NCBI GenBank assembly: GCA_945913025.1
Contig: CAMECJ010000001.1
Location: 334,170 to 398,169 of the forward strand
DNA length: 64,000 nt
Source of the DNA: an uncultured Elusimicrobia bacterium
Lineage (GTDB): Bacteria; Elusimicrobiota; Elusimicrobia; Elusimicrobiales; Elusimicrobiaceae
Direction of reading: 5' to 3'
Part shown: positions 7,554 to 15,003 of the stretch, one piece after another
How the letters are laid out: the number at the start of each line of letters is the position of its first letter
Position numbering within the stretch: position 1 is the first letter of the stretch
The notes under the pieces: generated by a model
Database searches by the model: none
What the model saw: the letters and a program-made list of their open reading frames with translations, nothing else
Told to the model about the DNA's origin: nothing
Program-made: the position numbers and the translations under genes

Positions 7554-8276
7554 TCATCCTTTGAAAATGTCTTTATTATCTTTTTGGTGTTCCCAAAACA
7601 CTTTTAAATCTTCGACAGCGTTTTGATTATCTTTTAATTTTTCTTGCCAAAACTTATTGATTCCTTCTGCAATTGCTTTGAAATCTTCTGGGCTAATAAA
7701 ATCACTCTTGGCATTATTACAAATATAGCATGCTAATTTGCAATTATCTGCATTATATATATTTTTATTTTCTGGAAAAGTTTCAAGGCGTTCTACTTCC
7801 AAATTAAACCCTCTTCCACGATCATATGCTTTTTTTGTTTGCCCATTTTCATCTGGTGTATACTCTTTAAAGTAACGTTGTGCATCTTTCTCGCGAACAC
7901 CACAATAACAACATGTTTTTTCTTCTTTAAAATACCAATCCACAAATGCTTTTTTACCAATTTTGAAACAATTATCAAATTTGTTTTTTTCTTCTTGTTT
8001 CAATGTATCATATAGATTTTTTTGTTTCGCTTCTTTGCTCGGGACATATCTAGTCCACCCGCCAAAACCCACTCTGCGAGCTTTATTGTTAAGCAAATTT
8101 TTGACGTGCTTAATTTCTTCTTGAATATCTTTATCCTGGCAACATTCATTATATATATCCTCAAATTCCTTTTTTAGCTTTTGCTCATTGGTAGTCCCAT
8201 CTGTTGTCTTATCTTTCCAATAGTCCGTACCTAGTACCGATGCTTTAATAAATTCTATTTCTCTCTCATTCATCAT
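7554..8276 (-). CDS. HNH endonuclease, 240 aa
   Basis: The C-terminal half holds a zinc-type HNH fold: CCYCGV near residue 119, then the beta-beta-alpha core VERLETF followed by NADNCKLACYICNNAKSD. This arrangement (ERLE, then NC-LACY-CN, then KSD) is typical of small HNH nucleases in phage-defence and mobile-element contexts. The N-terminal 100 residues are charged and helical and are probably the specificity part. The ATG overlaps the end of the deiminase gene by 11 bp (a second ATG follows at 8273), and the stop overlaps or abuts the UDG-like gene. Tight coupling implies fixed stoichiometry. Substrate is unknown. Confidence 0.8.
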   Translation of the reverse strand: MMNEREIEFIKASVLGTDYWKDKTTDGTTNEQKLKKEFEDIYNECCQDKDIQEEIKHVKNLLNNKARRVGFGGWTRYVPSKEAKQKNLYDTLKQEEKNKFDNCFKIGKKAFVDWYFKEEKTCCYCGVREKDAQRYFKEYTPDENGQTKKAYDRGRGFNLEVERLETFPENKNIYNADNCKLACYICNNAKSDFISPEDFKAIAEGINKFWQEKLKDNQNAVEDLKVFWEHQKDNKDIFKG

Positions 8277-9126
8277 ATTCCCTCGTTAAACAATGTACGG
8301 CACCGCCGTACTGAGATATTTGCTCGCAATCCACGCGCACAAGAGGCTTGCGGGTGTGCTTTTTCATTATGTTAACAATTTCGTCGTCTTCGGGCAAATT
8401 AAATTGCGGAATAAAAACAGCCTGCGAAGTTTCCAAAAAATTCACGTAAAGGCCTTTGGCACTTAACCAGTTGTTTTCGTCTATCCGGCATAACAAAGGC
8501 ACCGTCTTAAAATGATGAAAACTAGCTAACAAATTGCTAGATTTATCATCAAGCAACGTGTCCAGGGCAATATCTCCGTCAAAAATGTTTGTCGCGCCCT
8601 CCATTAAAAAATCACCTAAAAACTGGATATACCCGTCCATATGGCCAATTTTATCGCCTTTTTGTTGGGGTAGCCATAGGATTTCCTGCACGCCGAGCGC
8701 ACGCTTTAATTCTTGTTCCACACGTCCCTTTTGCGCAGGGTTTGATTTATGGAAAATCGCTTGTTTTTCCAAGCAAAATGCCTGTTTCTTGTCAGGGGAC
8801 AGCACGATATTTCCCCCGTCTATACGCACATTACACGGTTTAACACGCGGGAAAGCACCCCGTACCTGTTCGCGGATAGCATCCGTAAATTTAGGCGTGT
8901 AATTAGCATAGCGCGGATCAAAAAATTGCTGATACAACTCTCCGGTTTGTACGTTTTGCACAGGCAAAAAATCGCGCACCCATATATCGGGCAATTCCAA
9001 CGAGCGCACCTCGTGATATTGCTTTAACTGCGACACAAAATGCTCATAAAATTTGGCGTGGCCGGGATATGTCTGCTCTGTGTACCAAGTGGGTTTAGCT
9101 ATATAAATTACTTCATTTTTGGTCAT
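8266..9126 (-). CDS. Agmatine/peptidyl-arginine deiminase family protein, 286 aa
   Basis: Family signatures of the guanidine-group deiminases (PAD_porph type) are intact: DIWVRDFLPV near residue 50, IDGGNIVLS near 105, the His/Asp block GHMDGYIQFL near 170, and GGAVHCLTRE at the C-terminus with the nucleophilic Cys. It should hydrolyse a guanidino group (agmatine, arginine or a protein arginine) to a ureido group. Length is somewhat short for agmatine deiminases (about 340-370 aa). The ATG at 9126 overlaps the upstream gene. Finding such an enzyme translationally coupled to an HNH nuclease and a glycosylase-like protein under a WYL-linked promoter is unusual for polyamine metabolism. A target protein inside the cell is a reasonable alternative. 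Confidence 0.85.
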   Translation of the reverse strand: MTKNEVIYIAKPTWYTEQTYPGHAKFYEHFVSQLKQYHEVRSLELPDIWVRDFLPVQNVQTGELYQQFFDPRYANYTPKFTDAIREQVRGAFPRVKPCNVRIDGGNIVLSPDKKQAFCLEKQAIFHKSNPAQKGRVEQELKRALGVQEILWLPQQKGDKIGHMDGYIQFLGDFLMEGATNIFDGDIALDTLLDDKSSNLLASFHHFKTVPLLCRIDENNWLSAKGLYVNFLETSQAVFIPQFNLPEDDEIVNIMKKHTRKPLVRVDCEQISQYGGAVHCLTREYDE

Positions 9127-9553
9127 GTATCCACCGCCAAAACAGCTCTTTTTTATGCTCGGCTGCAATAATCACGCGGTTGTTGGGCCAGTAATATTCC
9201 AAGTCCATAACAGCCACCGCATCTATTACGCTACGCGGCATGAGATATTCGCTCCCCATTACCCGCACTAGCAAATCCAAATCAACTAACTCCTGCCACG
9301 CCACCTCATGTTTCAAATACAGCGTTGGCACATTGAGGTCCTTTTCCAGTTGCGAAATGAACAACGGCTGGGGTTTTAACTGGTACACATAGTAATAACT
9401 AAATACCAGTTTGGCTACATCGGACAAAGGCGGCAAAAAACTGTCTAATTCCGCAAGCGCTTTCTTTACCTCCGGTTGTTCCAGCGCCGCAAGACCGTCT
9501 TGTTCCACGCCGTCCAAGATAGCGTCAAAATACCTAAACAGACTAAACGTCAT
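9113..9553 (-). CDS. Hypothetical winged-helix-like protein, 146 aa
   Basis: I do not recognise the family. The ATG at 9553 has GGAG 6 bp upstream; a longer frame upstream would run through the palindrome and is rejected. The central part (AKLVFSYYYVYQLKPQPLF, then a basic/hydrophobic strand pair LLVRVMGSEYLMPRSVIDAV) has the same arrangement as residues 100-180 of the AAA ATPase N-terminal domain, so it may be a free-standing version of that domain; this is inference from pattern only. It is first in the deiminase-HNH-glycosylase operon, is transcribed from site D divergently to the WYL regulator, and overlaps the next gene. Confidence 0.7.
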   Translation of the reverse strand: MTFSLFRYFDAILDGVEQDGLAALEQPEVKKALAELDSFLPPLSDVAKLVFSYYYVYQLKPQPLFISQLEKDLNVPTLYLKHEVAWQELVDLDLLVRVMGSEYLMPRSVIDAVAVMDLEYYWPNNRVIIAAEHKKELFWRWIHDQK

Positions 9554-9581
9554 AATCAACTCCATTTCCTTATTTGTCATA

Positions 9582-9640
9582 GGACTAGGATAACAAACTC
9601 TTGCGACAACATCTTGTCGCCCCGATGTGCTATACTTTTT
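9582..9640. promoter_or_regulatory. Palindromic promoter element, site D (divergent, WYL gene)
   Basis: GCGACAA (9603-9609) and TTGTCGC (9614-9620) flank CATC. On the plus strand TTGTCG-N11-TATACT lies in front of the WYL regulator; on the minus strand TTGTCG-N11-TATCCT lies in front of the deiminase operon. A regulator placed beside a shared divergent site is the usual layout of an autoregulated repressor. Confidence 0.75.
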
Positions 9641-9653
9641 GTAAGAGGTAACT

Positions 9654-10574
9654 ATGCAAAAAGAAATGCACAACAAACTAACACGTCTTTTGTATGAACT
9701 TAACGCCCTAGATAAAGGGCAAATCCGCTTAAAAGATATGGCGGTGGAAACCGGTGTAGCGGTGCGCACCATTCAGCGGGATATGAACGATATTCAAGAG
9801 GCCGATTTCCCGCTTTGGAACCCTGATCCCGGCGTATATGCCTTTATAGAAGGGTTTTCGCTAGAGCGCATGAAACTCTCCAGCGCGGAGGCCTCTATTT
9901 TGGTACTCATGAGTGATATGGCATCCTCGCTAGGCGGCAATTTCGGGCACTCGTTTGCCATGCTTAAAAACCGCCTATTAGCCACTCCGCAGGATAACCC
10001 ATTCTTTATCAAAATGAATAGCGGAGAAATGTATAAAGATACCCCCATTACACGTACGCTGGAAGAATGCGTACGCGGACGTGAATATGTGAATATATGC
10101 TACAAAGGCGGGAGCATGGCGTGTTACCCTGTGCGACCATTAAAGTTAATGTGGGTAGACGGGTTTTGGTATCTTTTAGCTTTTACAAATGACGACAAAC
10201 TCTTAAAATTCCGCTTGGAAAAGATTACCTCTGCCAAAGCCCTAAACAAACCCTTCAAATATAATAAAAATATTGATAAAATCTTGCGAGAAAGTACAAA
10301 CATATGGTTTGAAAAAGACCGCCCCTTATCGGTGCAGTTAGAAGTATCGGCCGAGTGCGCGCATTTCTTTAAACAAAAGAACTATTTTCCGTTGCAAAAG
10401 CTAGAAAAGGAGCTCAAAGACGGGCGCATCGTCCTCTCGTGCAAAGCCGCCAAAGAGAACGAAATTTTGCCCACCATTTTGCATTGGTTACCGCATATTA
10501 AGGTGCTATCCCCCGCCACATTACACACGCGGGTAAAAGACGTATTAAACGATTATTTAAGGAGTGTAAAATGA
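9654..10574 (+). CDS. WYL-domain transcriptional regulator, 306 aa
   Basis: The N-terminus is a helix-turn-helix (LKDMAVETGVAVRTIQRDMN, residues 23-42). The middle carries the WYL Sm-like fold with the eponymous WYLLAF at about residue 171 and the conserved FRLEKI after it; the C-terminus has a WCX-type extension (VQLEVSAECAHFF onward). WYL regulators act as dimers on palindromes and often control defence genes (BrxR and CapW are characterised examples that repress). The start ATG follows AAGAGGTAACT. Site D overlaps its promoter, so autoregulation is likely. Repressor versus activator cannot be told from the sequence; ligand-like or DNA-damage signals are inference. Confidence 0.9.
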   Translation: MQKEMHNKLTRLLYELNALDKGQIRLKDMAVETGVAVRTIQRDMNDIQEADFPLWNPDPGVYAFIEGFSLERMKLSSAEASILVLMSDMASSLGGNFGHSFAMLKNRLLATPQDNPFFIKMNSGEMYKDTPITRTLEECVRGREYVNICYKGGSMACYPVRPLKLMWVDGFWYLLAFTNDDKLLKFRLEKITSAKALNKPFKYNKNIDKILRESTNIWFEKDRPLSVQLEVSAECAHFFKQKNYFPLQKLEKELKDGRIVLSCKAAKENEILPTILHWLPHIKVLSPATLHTRVKDVLNDYLRSVK

Positions 10575-10774
10575 AGAAAATTTACTTAATTTTGGCCTTA
10601 ATGATTGCCGCCGGAGTGGGATATAGTGCGGCACAAATTCAAATTAAAATGGAACAAGTTAAAACAATTACCCAATATGCCAGAGCGAATATCGCCCGCT
10701 ACGATTTAGGCGATACAGAATGCTTTGTGGAATCGACGAGCCACAGTATGTTCTGCATGATGAAATCAAATTAG
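10571..10774 (+). CDS. Small exported protein, 67 aa
   Basis: An N-terminal Lys-Lys and hydrophobic stretch (KKIYLILALMIAAGVGYSAA) look like a signal peptide or a single membrane anchor. The mature part has two Cys (TECFVES, MFCMMKSN) that could form a disulfide. Its ATG overlaps the WYL stop (ATGA), so it is translated with the regulator. No family recognised. It may be a periplasmic or inner-membrane partner that passes a signal to the regulator; that role is only suggested by the coupling. Confidence 0.65.
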   Translation: MKKIYLILALMIAAGVGYSAAQIQIKMEQVKTITQYARANIARYDLGDTECFVESTSHSMFCMMKSN

Positions 10775-10821
10775 TAATATATTTTATAATTAAAACAGAT
10801 TAGAATTTAAAAGGAAAAGAT

Positions 10822-11466
10822 ATGAAACAAGAAAAAGCTATCTTTGAATTAAAAAATAATGTTAAAAAAGCATATAATAAAGAATTAAATATTATAAAAA
10901 AATTAGAAAAAACGAATCGCATTTTCCGTGGGCATGTTTCCTCTATGAGTTCAATTGTAGAAGATGCAATTGCCAAATTTATTCTCAAAGTCACTTCCTC
11001 AAAATGGAAAATTTTTTTAGACTCATCAGTATCTATTAAACTTGATCAAAAAAGAGCAAAAACCTTTCGACCAGACATGCTTTTGCTTGATGAAAGGGAA
11101 AATGTAAAAGCAGTTTTCGAAATCAAAACAAGTATGGGATACTATCGTGATGCAACTGAAGTTATAGACAAGTTGATCGATATGCACACGGCGTTTGTTA
11201 AAGAACACAACCTCAACTGTTCCTTCTCACGAAAAGGTAAACAAAAATCCTTACACAAAGAGGCTAAATATCAGAAAAACGTGAAGTGTTTTATCATCAC
11301 TTATTCTGATAACGCTTGCGATGAAAATTATCACAAACAAAACAAAAAAAATGCGAGGAAAAAAGGAATTGAACATTTTGTGCTCTTTAAAGGCTGGTAT
11401 GATGAAGCTGAAATACGTCACGATGATATTTCAGCCTTTATAAAACAATTGAAACAATTAAAATAA
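10822..11466 (+). CDS. PD-(D/E)XK nuclease-like protein, 214 aa
   Basis: RPDMLLLD near residue 83 and VFEIKTSMG near residue 99 supply the D and ExK of a PD-(D/E)XK active site in the expected order and spacing; an upstream helix carries EDAIAKF, in the position of the acidic helix. It is small, basic and AT-rich compared with the WYL gene before it. The likely role is DNA cleavage in a restriction or defence module, but no family name can be given. AAAGGAAAAG precedes the ATG. The gene at 11515 lies 48 bp downstream on the same strand and is equally AT-rich, so the two probably arrived as a pair. Confidence 0.65.
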   Translation: MKQEKAIFELKNNVKKAYNKELNIIKKLEKTNRIFRGHVSSMSSIVEDAIAKFILKVTSSKWKIFLDSSVSIKLDQKRAKTFRPDMLLLDERENVKAVFEIKTSMGYYRDATEVIDKLIDMHTAFVKEHNLNCSFSRKGKQKSLHKEAKYQKNVKCFIITYSDNACDENYHKQNKKNARKKGIEHFVLFKGWYDEAEIRHDDISAFIKQLKQLK

Positions 11467-11514
11467 AAATCTGATAATACCATTCACAATAAATTTAAAC
11501 GAAAAGGAAAAGTT

Positions 11515-12261
11515 ATGAAAAGAGAATCTCTTAAATTAAATACTAAAACATTTAATTCTATATTAGAGATGCGTGAAAGATTAGCCCAGAAAAGCAATTT
11601 AAATCGCTACGACTATGATGAAAGATTGTTGAAAGAATATATAAAGCCGCCCTTGCTTGAAAACCATAATCTGGAATCCGCATATTTTAAAGCAACGCTG
11701 ATAAATTCTTTCTATAGTACAAGAATGGGTGCGGAAACGCTATTTAAAGTGGCAAAGAAAATTGAGATTTATAAAGACAAAATTAACGATATTTTGTTTT
11801 CAAGACATGTCGTCCAAGAGCAACTAAACTCCCTAAATCCTTTTACAGAAATTAAGGTGGAGCGTGGTGAAGATTCGTATGGTCCTTATTCTTTTTTAAC
11901 GAAATATTTGGCCATTCATGATCGTTTATTATGCTATCACCATTCACAACATAAACAAGAATATTCTAGATTGCCAATATACGATCAGTTAGTTAGTCGA
12001 TGTATTGTTAATTTGGAAAATAAAAAGCAGTTAGAAGCCACTCATAATAACTTGAGGAATTATCAAAATTTGTATAGGATTATCTCTCAAATAGCCCAAA
12101 TGATGAATTATGGAGACAATCTAACTTCTGTCGATAATGTTTTTTGGGCAATTGGAAAATATCTATGGGGTAATAATAAGGCCAAATCCATTAAAGAATT
12201 TAATGAAGAAGCGATGGCTGGAAAGATTATAAAAAACATGGAGGAATCTTTGTCGTTATAG
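11515..12261 (+). CDS. Hypothetical protein, 248 aa, possible HhH-type DNA-binding fold
   Basis: No firm family. The first half contains SAYFKATLINSFYSTRMGAE followed by an amphipathic helix, and the middle has FLTKYLAIHDRL then RLPIYDQLV. This order resembles helix-hairpin-helix proteins found beside restriction nucleases, in which a conserved S-K-Y-x-H block precedes a PIYD motif. The C-terminus has VFWAIGKYLWG. AAAAGGAAAAG gives a ribosome site. It follows the PD-(D/E)XK protein in the same direction with matching base composition, suggesting a two-gene restriction-like unit. It is convergent with the DUF2779 gene. Confidence 0.5.
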   Translation: MKRESLKLNTKTFNSILEMRERLAQKSNLNRYDYDERLLKEYIKPPLLENHNLESAYFKATLINSFYSTRMGAETLFKVAKKIEIYKDKINDILFSRHVVQEQLNSLNPFTEIKVERGEDSYGPYSFLTKYLAIHDRLLCYHHSQHKQEYSRLPIYDQLVSRCIVNLENKKQLEATHNNLRNYQNLYRIISQIAQMMNYGDNLTSVDNVFWAIGKYLWGNNKAKSIKEFNEEAMAGKIIKNMEESLSL

Positions 12262-12279
12262 TCTGGCAAAGAGATGAAG

Positions 12280-13749
12280 CTATTCGCTCACGCTGTTCCT
12301 TAGTACATCTACAATTTTAACCATCGCCCATGTGTCTTGCTCACAGTATTTGAGTAAATCTTTGCGTAGTTGCTCTAACTCGGCAGGTGGCAGTTTTTGC
12401 ACGTATAACACGTCAAAGGCATCCATAGCGTCCCCACCGTTGGCAACGGCCATGCCTTCGTAGCTCATTTCGGGTACGAGTGCGGGTAAAACCTTTTTAA
12501 TAGACCAACTACAGTGCATTTTGGGGTGTAAATAATCCTGTTTAAAAGGATCGCCAGTATCCATAAAGCGTTCCGTCATGTCCAACAGGCGTTTAGCATC
12601 CTTTTCGGGGATGGGTAAATCGTGCGCCATCTCTTTCATGCGCGTCTTCTCAAAAGCCGCATTGTGTGCCAATATAGTGCCACTATTGCCGATATATTTA
12701 AGTAATGCCTCTACACACCCATAGCGTGGGTCTTCCTTGCCCGTAGAAAGATACTCATAATGTTCAAACTTGCCGTTTGGCTCGCGTTGCACATGCAAAG
12801 AAAATTGGAACGGGATCTGCTGATAGGGCCGCGAGTATTTCCATAAGGGAACAACGGGTTGCGTCGTCTCAAAATCCAAATAATAAAGCGGGTACTCCAG
12901 TTTATTAAGCCACGCGGCCACCGCCGCATGGTCAATATAGGTCTTACCCGTGCGTAATACCTCTACCCAACGGTTATATTTTTCATTATCAAAACTATTC
13001 GGCGGCAAATCGGCTATGCGCAAAATCCCTTGCGCCATAAACTTGCGCGCCCGATTGCCGCGTAACAACGCAAACACGGAATCTTGCGGAATATCTTTCC
13101 AACAATAGTCGTGACATTCACAATCAGCACACCCGCTTTTATCCAGTTCGACCGTCGGTTCAGTACCCACGAGTAATTTCTTAATATCCTCTAAATTTTC
13201 TTCAATATCTTCATCCGAGGAAAGTTCGCTATCCATCGGGGTTAAAAGAAAAAGCTGTTGTAAGTCCGGCTCATCCGTTTCCATAAAATAGTCGCTATTT
13301 ATGTGCATTAAATAACAATGCTCCGGCGAAACCCCACAATGCGTAAGCACATAGCGTTGGATAGAGATGTCGTCCACATAAATTGGATCAATTTCGCGCC
13401 CGCTACTTTTTACTTCCACTAAATTCCACCCGGTAGGCGTTTTTTCCAAAATATCCACAAATACCAAAATACTGTTATAGGCAAAAGCGGCCTCATAGAT
13501 CGCCGGTACCCCTTGCGCCATGAGTTCCTGCGTGCGTTTAATGGCCTCTTGCGGGTTTTTGGGTCCGTCTTTGACAAGTACCCCACCCGGGAAGCGCTTC
13601 CATGCAAGTTCGCCGATAAAGTGCCCTCTATCAAAAATTTTTTGCTGGGCAGCATCTGGCGGCGTTAGCACCTCTTTTTTATTGCGGTACAGCCACAAGC
13701 GTTTGGGGCAACTGCGGTATTTTGTGTATTGTGATTTGGATAAATTCAT
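12280..13749 (-). CDS. DUF2779-type nuclease: RecB/Cas4-like plus DEDD-like domain, 489 aa
   Basis: The N-terminus SKSQYTKYRSCPKRLWLY is the usual opening of RecB/Cas4-like PD-(D/E)XK proteins; LVEVKSS near residue 111 is the ExK motif; a Cys cluster CADCECHDYC (about residues 204-213) would bind zinc or Fe-S as in Cas4. The second half has YYLDFETT near 291 and ILAHNAAFEKTRM near 355, as in DEDD 3'-5' exonucleases, ending with YCEQDTWAMVKI. This two-nuclease fusion is the DUF2779 architecture. GAGGTG stands 5 bp before the ATG at 13749. It is last of four genes that start at site E. A DNA-end-processing role is likely; the pathway is not known. Confidence 0.8.
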   Translation of the reverse strand: MNLSKSQYTKYRSCPKRLWLYRNKKEVLTPPDAAQQKIFDRGHFIGELAWKRFPGGVLVKDGPKNPQEAIKRTQELMAQGVPAIYEAAFAYNSILVFVDILEKTPTGWNLVEVKSSGREIDPIYVDDISIQRYVLTHCGVSPEHCYLMHINSDYFMETDEPDLQQLFLLTPMDSELSSDEDIEENLEDIKKLLVGTEPTVELDKSGCADCECHDYCWKDIPQDSVFALLRGNRARKFMAQGILRIADLPPNSFDNEKYNRWVEVLRTGKTYIDHAAVAAWLNKLEYPLYYLDFETTQPVVPLWKYSRPYQQIPFQFSLHVQREPNGKFEHYEYLSTGKEDPRYGCVEALLKYIGNSGTILAHNAAFEKTRMKEMAHDLPIPEKDAKRLLDMTERFMDTGDPFKQDYLHPKMHCSWSIKKVLPALVPEMSYEGMAVANGGDAMDAFDVLYVQKLPPAELEQLRKDLLKYCEQDTWAMVKIVDVLRNSVSE

Positions 13750-13777
13750 ACGCACCTCTTAAAGTTATGATAGCACA

Positions 13778-14086
13778 TCAAAAGGCCCAAAACATAATGC
13801 TAAGGAGTTTGCCGTCTTTGTCGTACAAATCGCACGAATACGCCAAATCTCGCTTGGTACGCTCTAGTAGTTCTTCGCCATCTTTGGCAAACAAGTGCGA
13901 AACGCCTTTTTCATCTGTTTTGGAAATAATTTCAAAATAAACATAGCCACGATCGGTAACGTAGGTACCGCCCCATACTACTTTATCCCAAGGAATCCCT
14001 TTATCAATCATCCCCTGTGTGCCACCACAAGCATTGATAAGATCGTTAAAACGCTGCATATTGCCTTTAATTGATTCAAATTTCAT
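13778..14086 (-). CDS. Hypothetical protein, 102 aa
   Basis: No family recognised. It is a small soluble protein; YLLERTKRDLAYSCDLYDKD-like segments near the C-terminus echo the end of its upstream neighbour (both finish with YDKxGKxxS), so the two may share a domain of beta-hairpin type. The ATG at 14086 has AGGAGG 9 bp upstream and overlaps the end of the 231-aa gene by 11 bp. It lies third in the site E operon. Confidence 0.65.
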   Translation of the reverse strand: MKFESIKGNMQRFNDLINACGGTQGMIDKGIPWDKVVWGGTYVTDRGYVYFEIISKTDEKGVSHLFAKDGEELLERTKRDLAYSCDLYDKDGKLLSIMFWAF

Positions 14087-14771
14087 ACTCGTCATCCTCC
14101 TCTGTATTGTAATCAAATGCTTTGCTAACCACATTGCCTTTTTTATCGTACAAATTCCACCAAGTTACTACCGTTTTTACAGACATGATGTGTTTGATCC
14201 TAAACTCGGTTACTTCCAGTTTATCTTCTCCCACTTGCTTAACAGTATACTTTTTATTAATGGCCTCATCTTTGGCATATTTTACATTGGCCCAATCTAT
14301 GGGATGTTTCAGCACAAACGGCTGCTTGTCCTCTTCGTCCCACTTGGCTTCTAACTTTTTGTGATGTTCACGCCAAAGCATATCTTCCACAAAAAACGCT
14401 TCACAACGGGGCAGGTAATCCTCGTCCAAATGGTGATTTAATGCGCACTTTTTAAGGTCATTCCAATAGTCATCCTCGGTATATCCCCTGTAGCCAATCC
14501 AGGATATTTCCGGTTCCTCATCATAATAAAAGCGGTTCTCCGCACGGTTCCAATGACGGTAATCATAAATAGAAATCCCGAAACGTACACCTAAAATAGT
14601 TACCTCTATGCTTGGGCCGGCATGGTCCGTATGGCGAGACCATTCAAACTCTATTTCAAAGGCCTCACAACCAAAATACGCAATTTGCATATCCAGAGCC
14701 TTATATTTCATGCCCAAAAAATGGTGGATAACCTTACTCCAATTGATTTTTTCAACATACTTCCAAAACAT
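14076..14771 (-). CDS. Hypothetical protein, 231 aa
   Basis: No family recognised. It is rich in Trp and Tyr and acidic (for example YYDEEPEISWIGYRGYTEDD), without signal peptide. The C-terminal WNLYDKKGNVVSKAFDY resembles the C-terminus of the 102-aa protein encoded next. The start at 14771 is set by AGGAGTAGTT before the ATG; the longer open frame upstream would overlap an inverted repeat (CCCCGG/CCGGGG) between the two genes. Second gene of the site E operon. Confidence 0.65.
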   Translation of the reverse strand: MFWKYVEKINWSKVIHHFLGMKYKALDMQIAYFGCEAFEIEFEWSRHTDHAGPSIEVTILGVRFGISIYDYRHWNRAENRFYYDEEPEISWIGYRGYTEDDYWNDLKKCALNHHLDEDYLPRCEAFFVEDMLWREHHKKLEAKWDEEDKQPFVLKHPIDWANVKYAKDEAINKKYTVKQVGEDKLEVTEFRIKHIMSVKTVVTWWNLYDKKGNVVSKAFDYNTEEDDEYEI

Positions 14772-14815
14772 AACTACTCCTAGCCCCGGCCACCGTGATG
14801 ACCGGGGCATCTACT

Positions 14816-14929
14816 TTACCCTCTACGATAGAGTGGCCCACCGCAAGACGGGCATTTCATCCCGGCAGGCGGAAAGGTAAACGTAAACATCTGTCGGCAT
14901 TTGCTACATTCGTATTTTTGTTCAGCCAT
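14816..14929 (-). CDS. Small zinc-ribbon protein, 37 aa
   Basis: The 37 residues start MAEQKYECSKC and end GPLYRRG. CSKC-type and CPSC-type pairs 17 residues apart (YECSKCRQMF and MKCPSCGGPL) form a typical rubredoxin-like/zinc-ribbon knuckle. AGGAGAACAACT before the ATG is a good ribosome site. It is the first gene after site E and is followed by the 231-aa gene. Proteins of this size usually act as nucleic-acid or protein adaptors. It is short enough to be skipped by standard gene calling. Confidence 0.75.
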   Translation of the reverse strand: MAEQKYECSKCRQMFTFTFPPAGMKCPSCGGPLYRRG

Positions 14930-14953
14930 AGTTGTTCTCCTATCTAGTTTTTA

Positions 14954-14999
14954 CTACACCTATAGGATAATAAACCCGCGCGACAACACTATGTCGCAG
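14954..14999 (-). promoter_or_regulatory. Palindromic promoter element, site E
   Basis: GCGACA (14980-14985) and TGTCGC (14992-14997) flank ACACTA. On the minus strand TTGTCG-N11-TATCCT, with TATAGG five bases further, leads to the zinc-ribbon gene. The geometry equals that of sites A-D. Confidence 0.7.
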
Positions 15000-15003
15000 C
15001 ATG

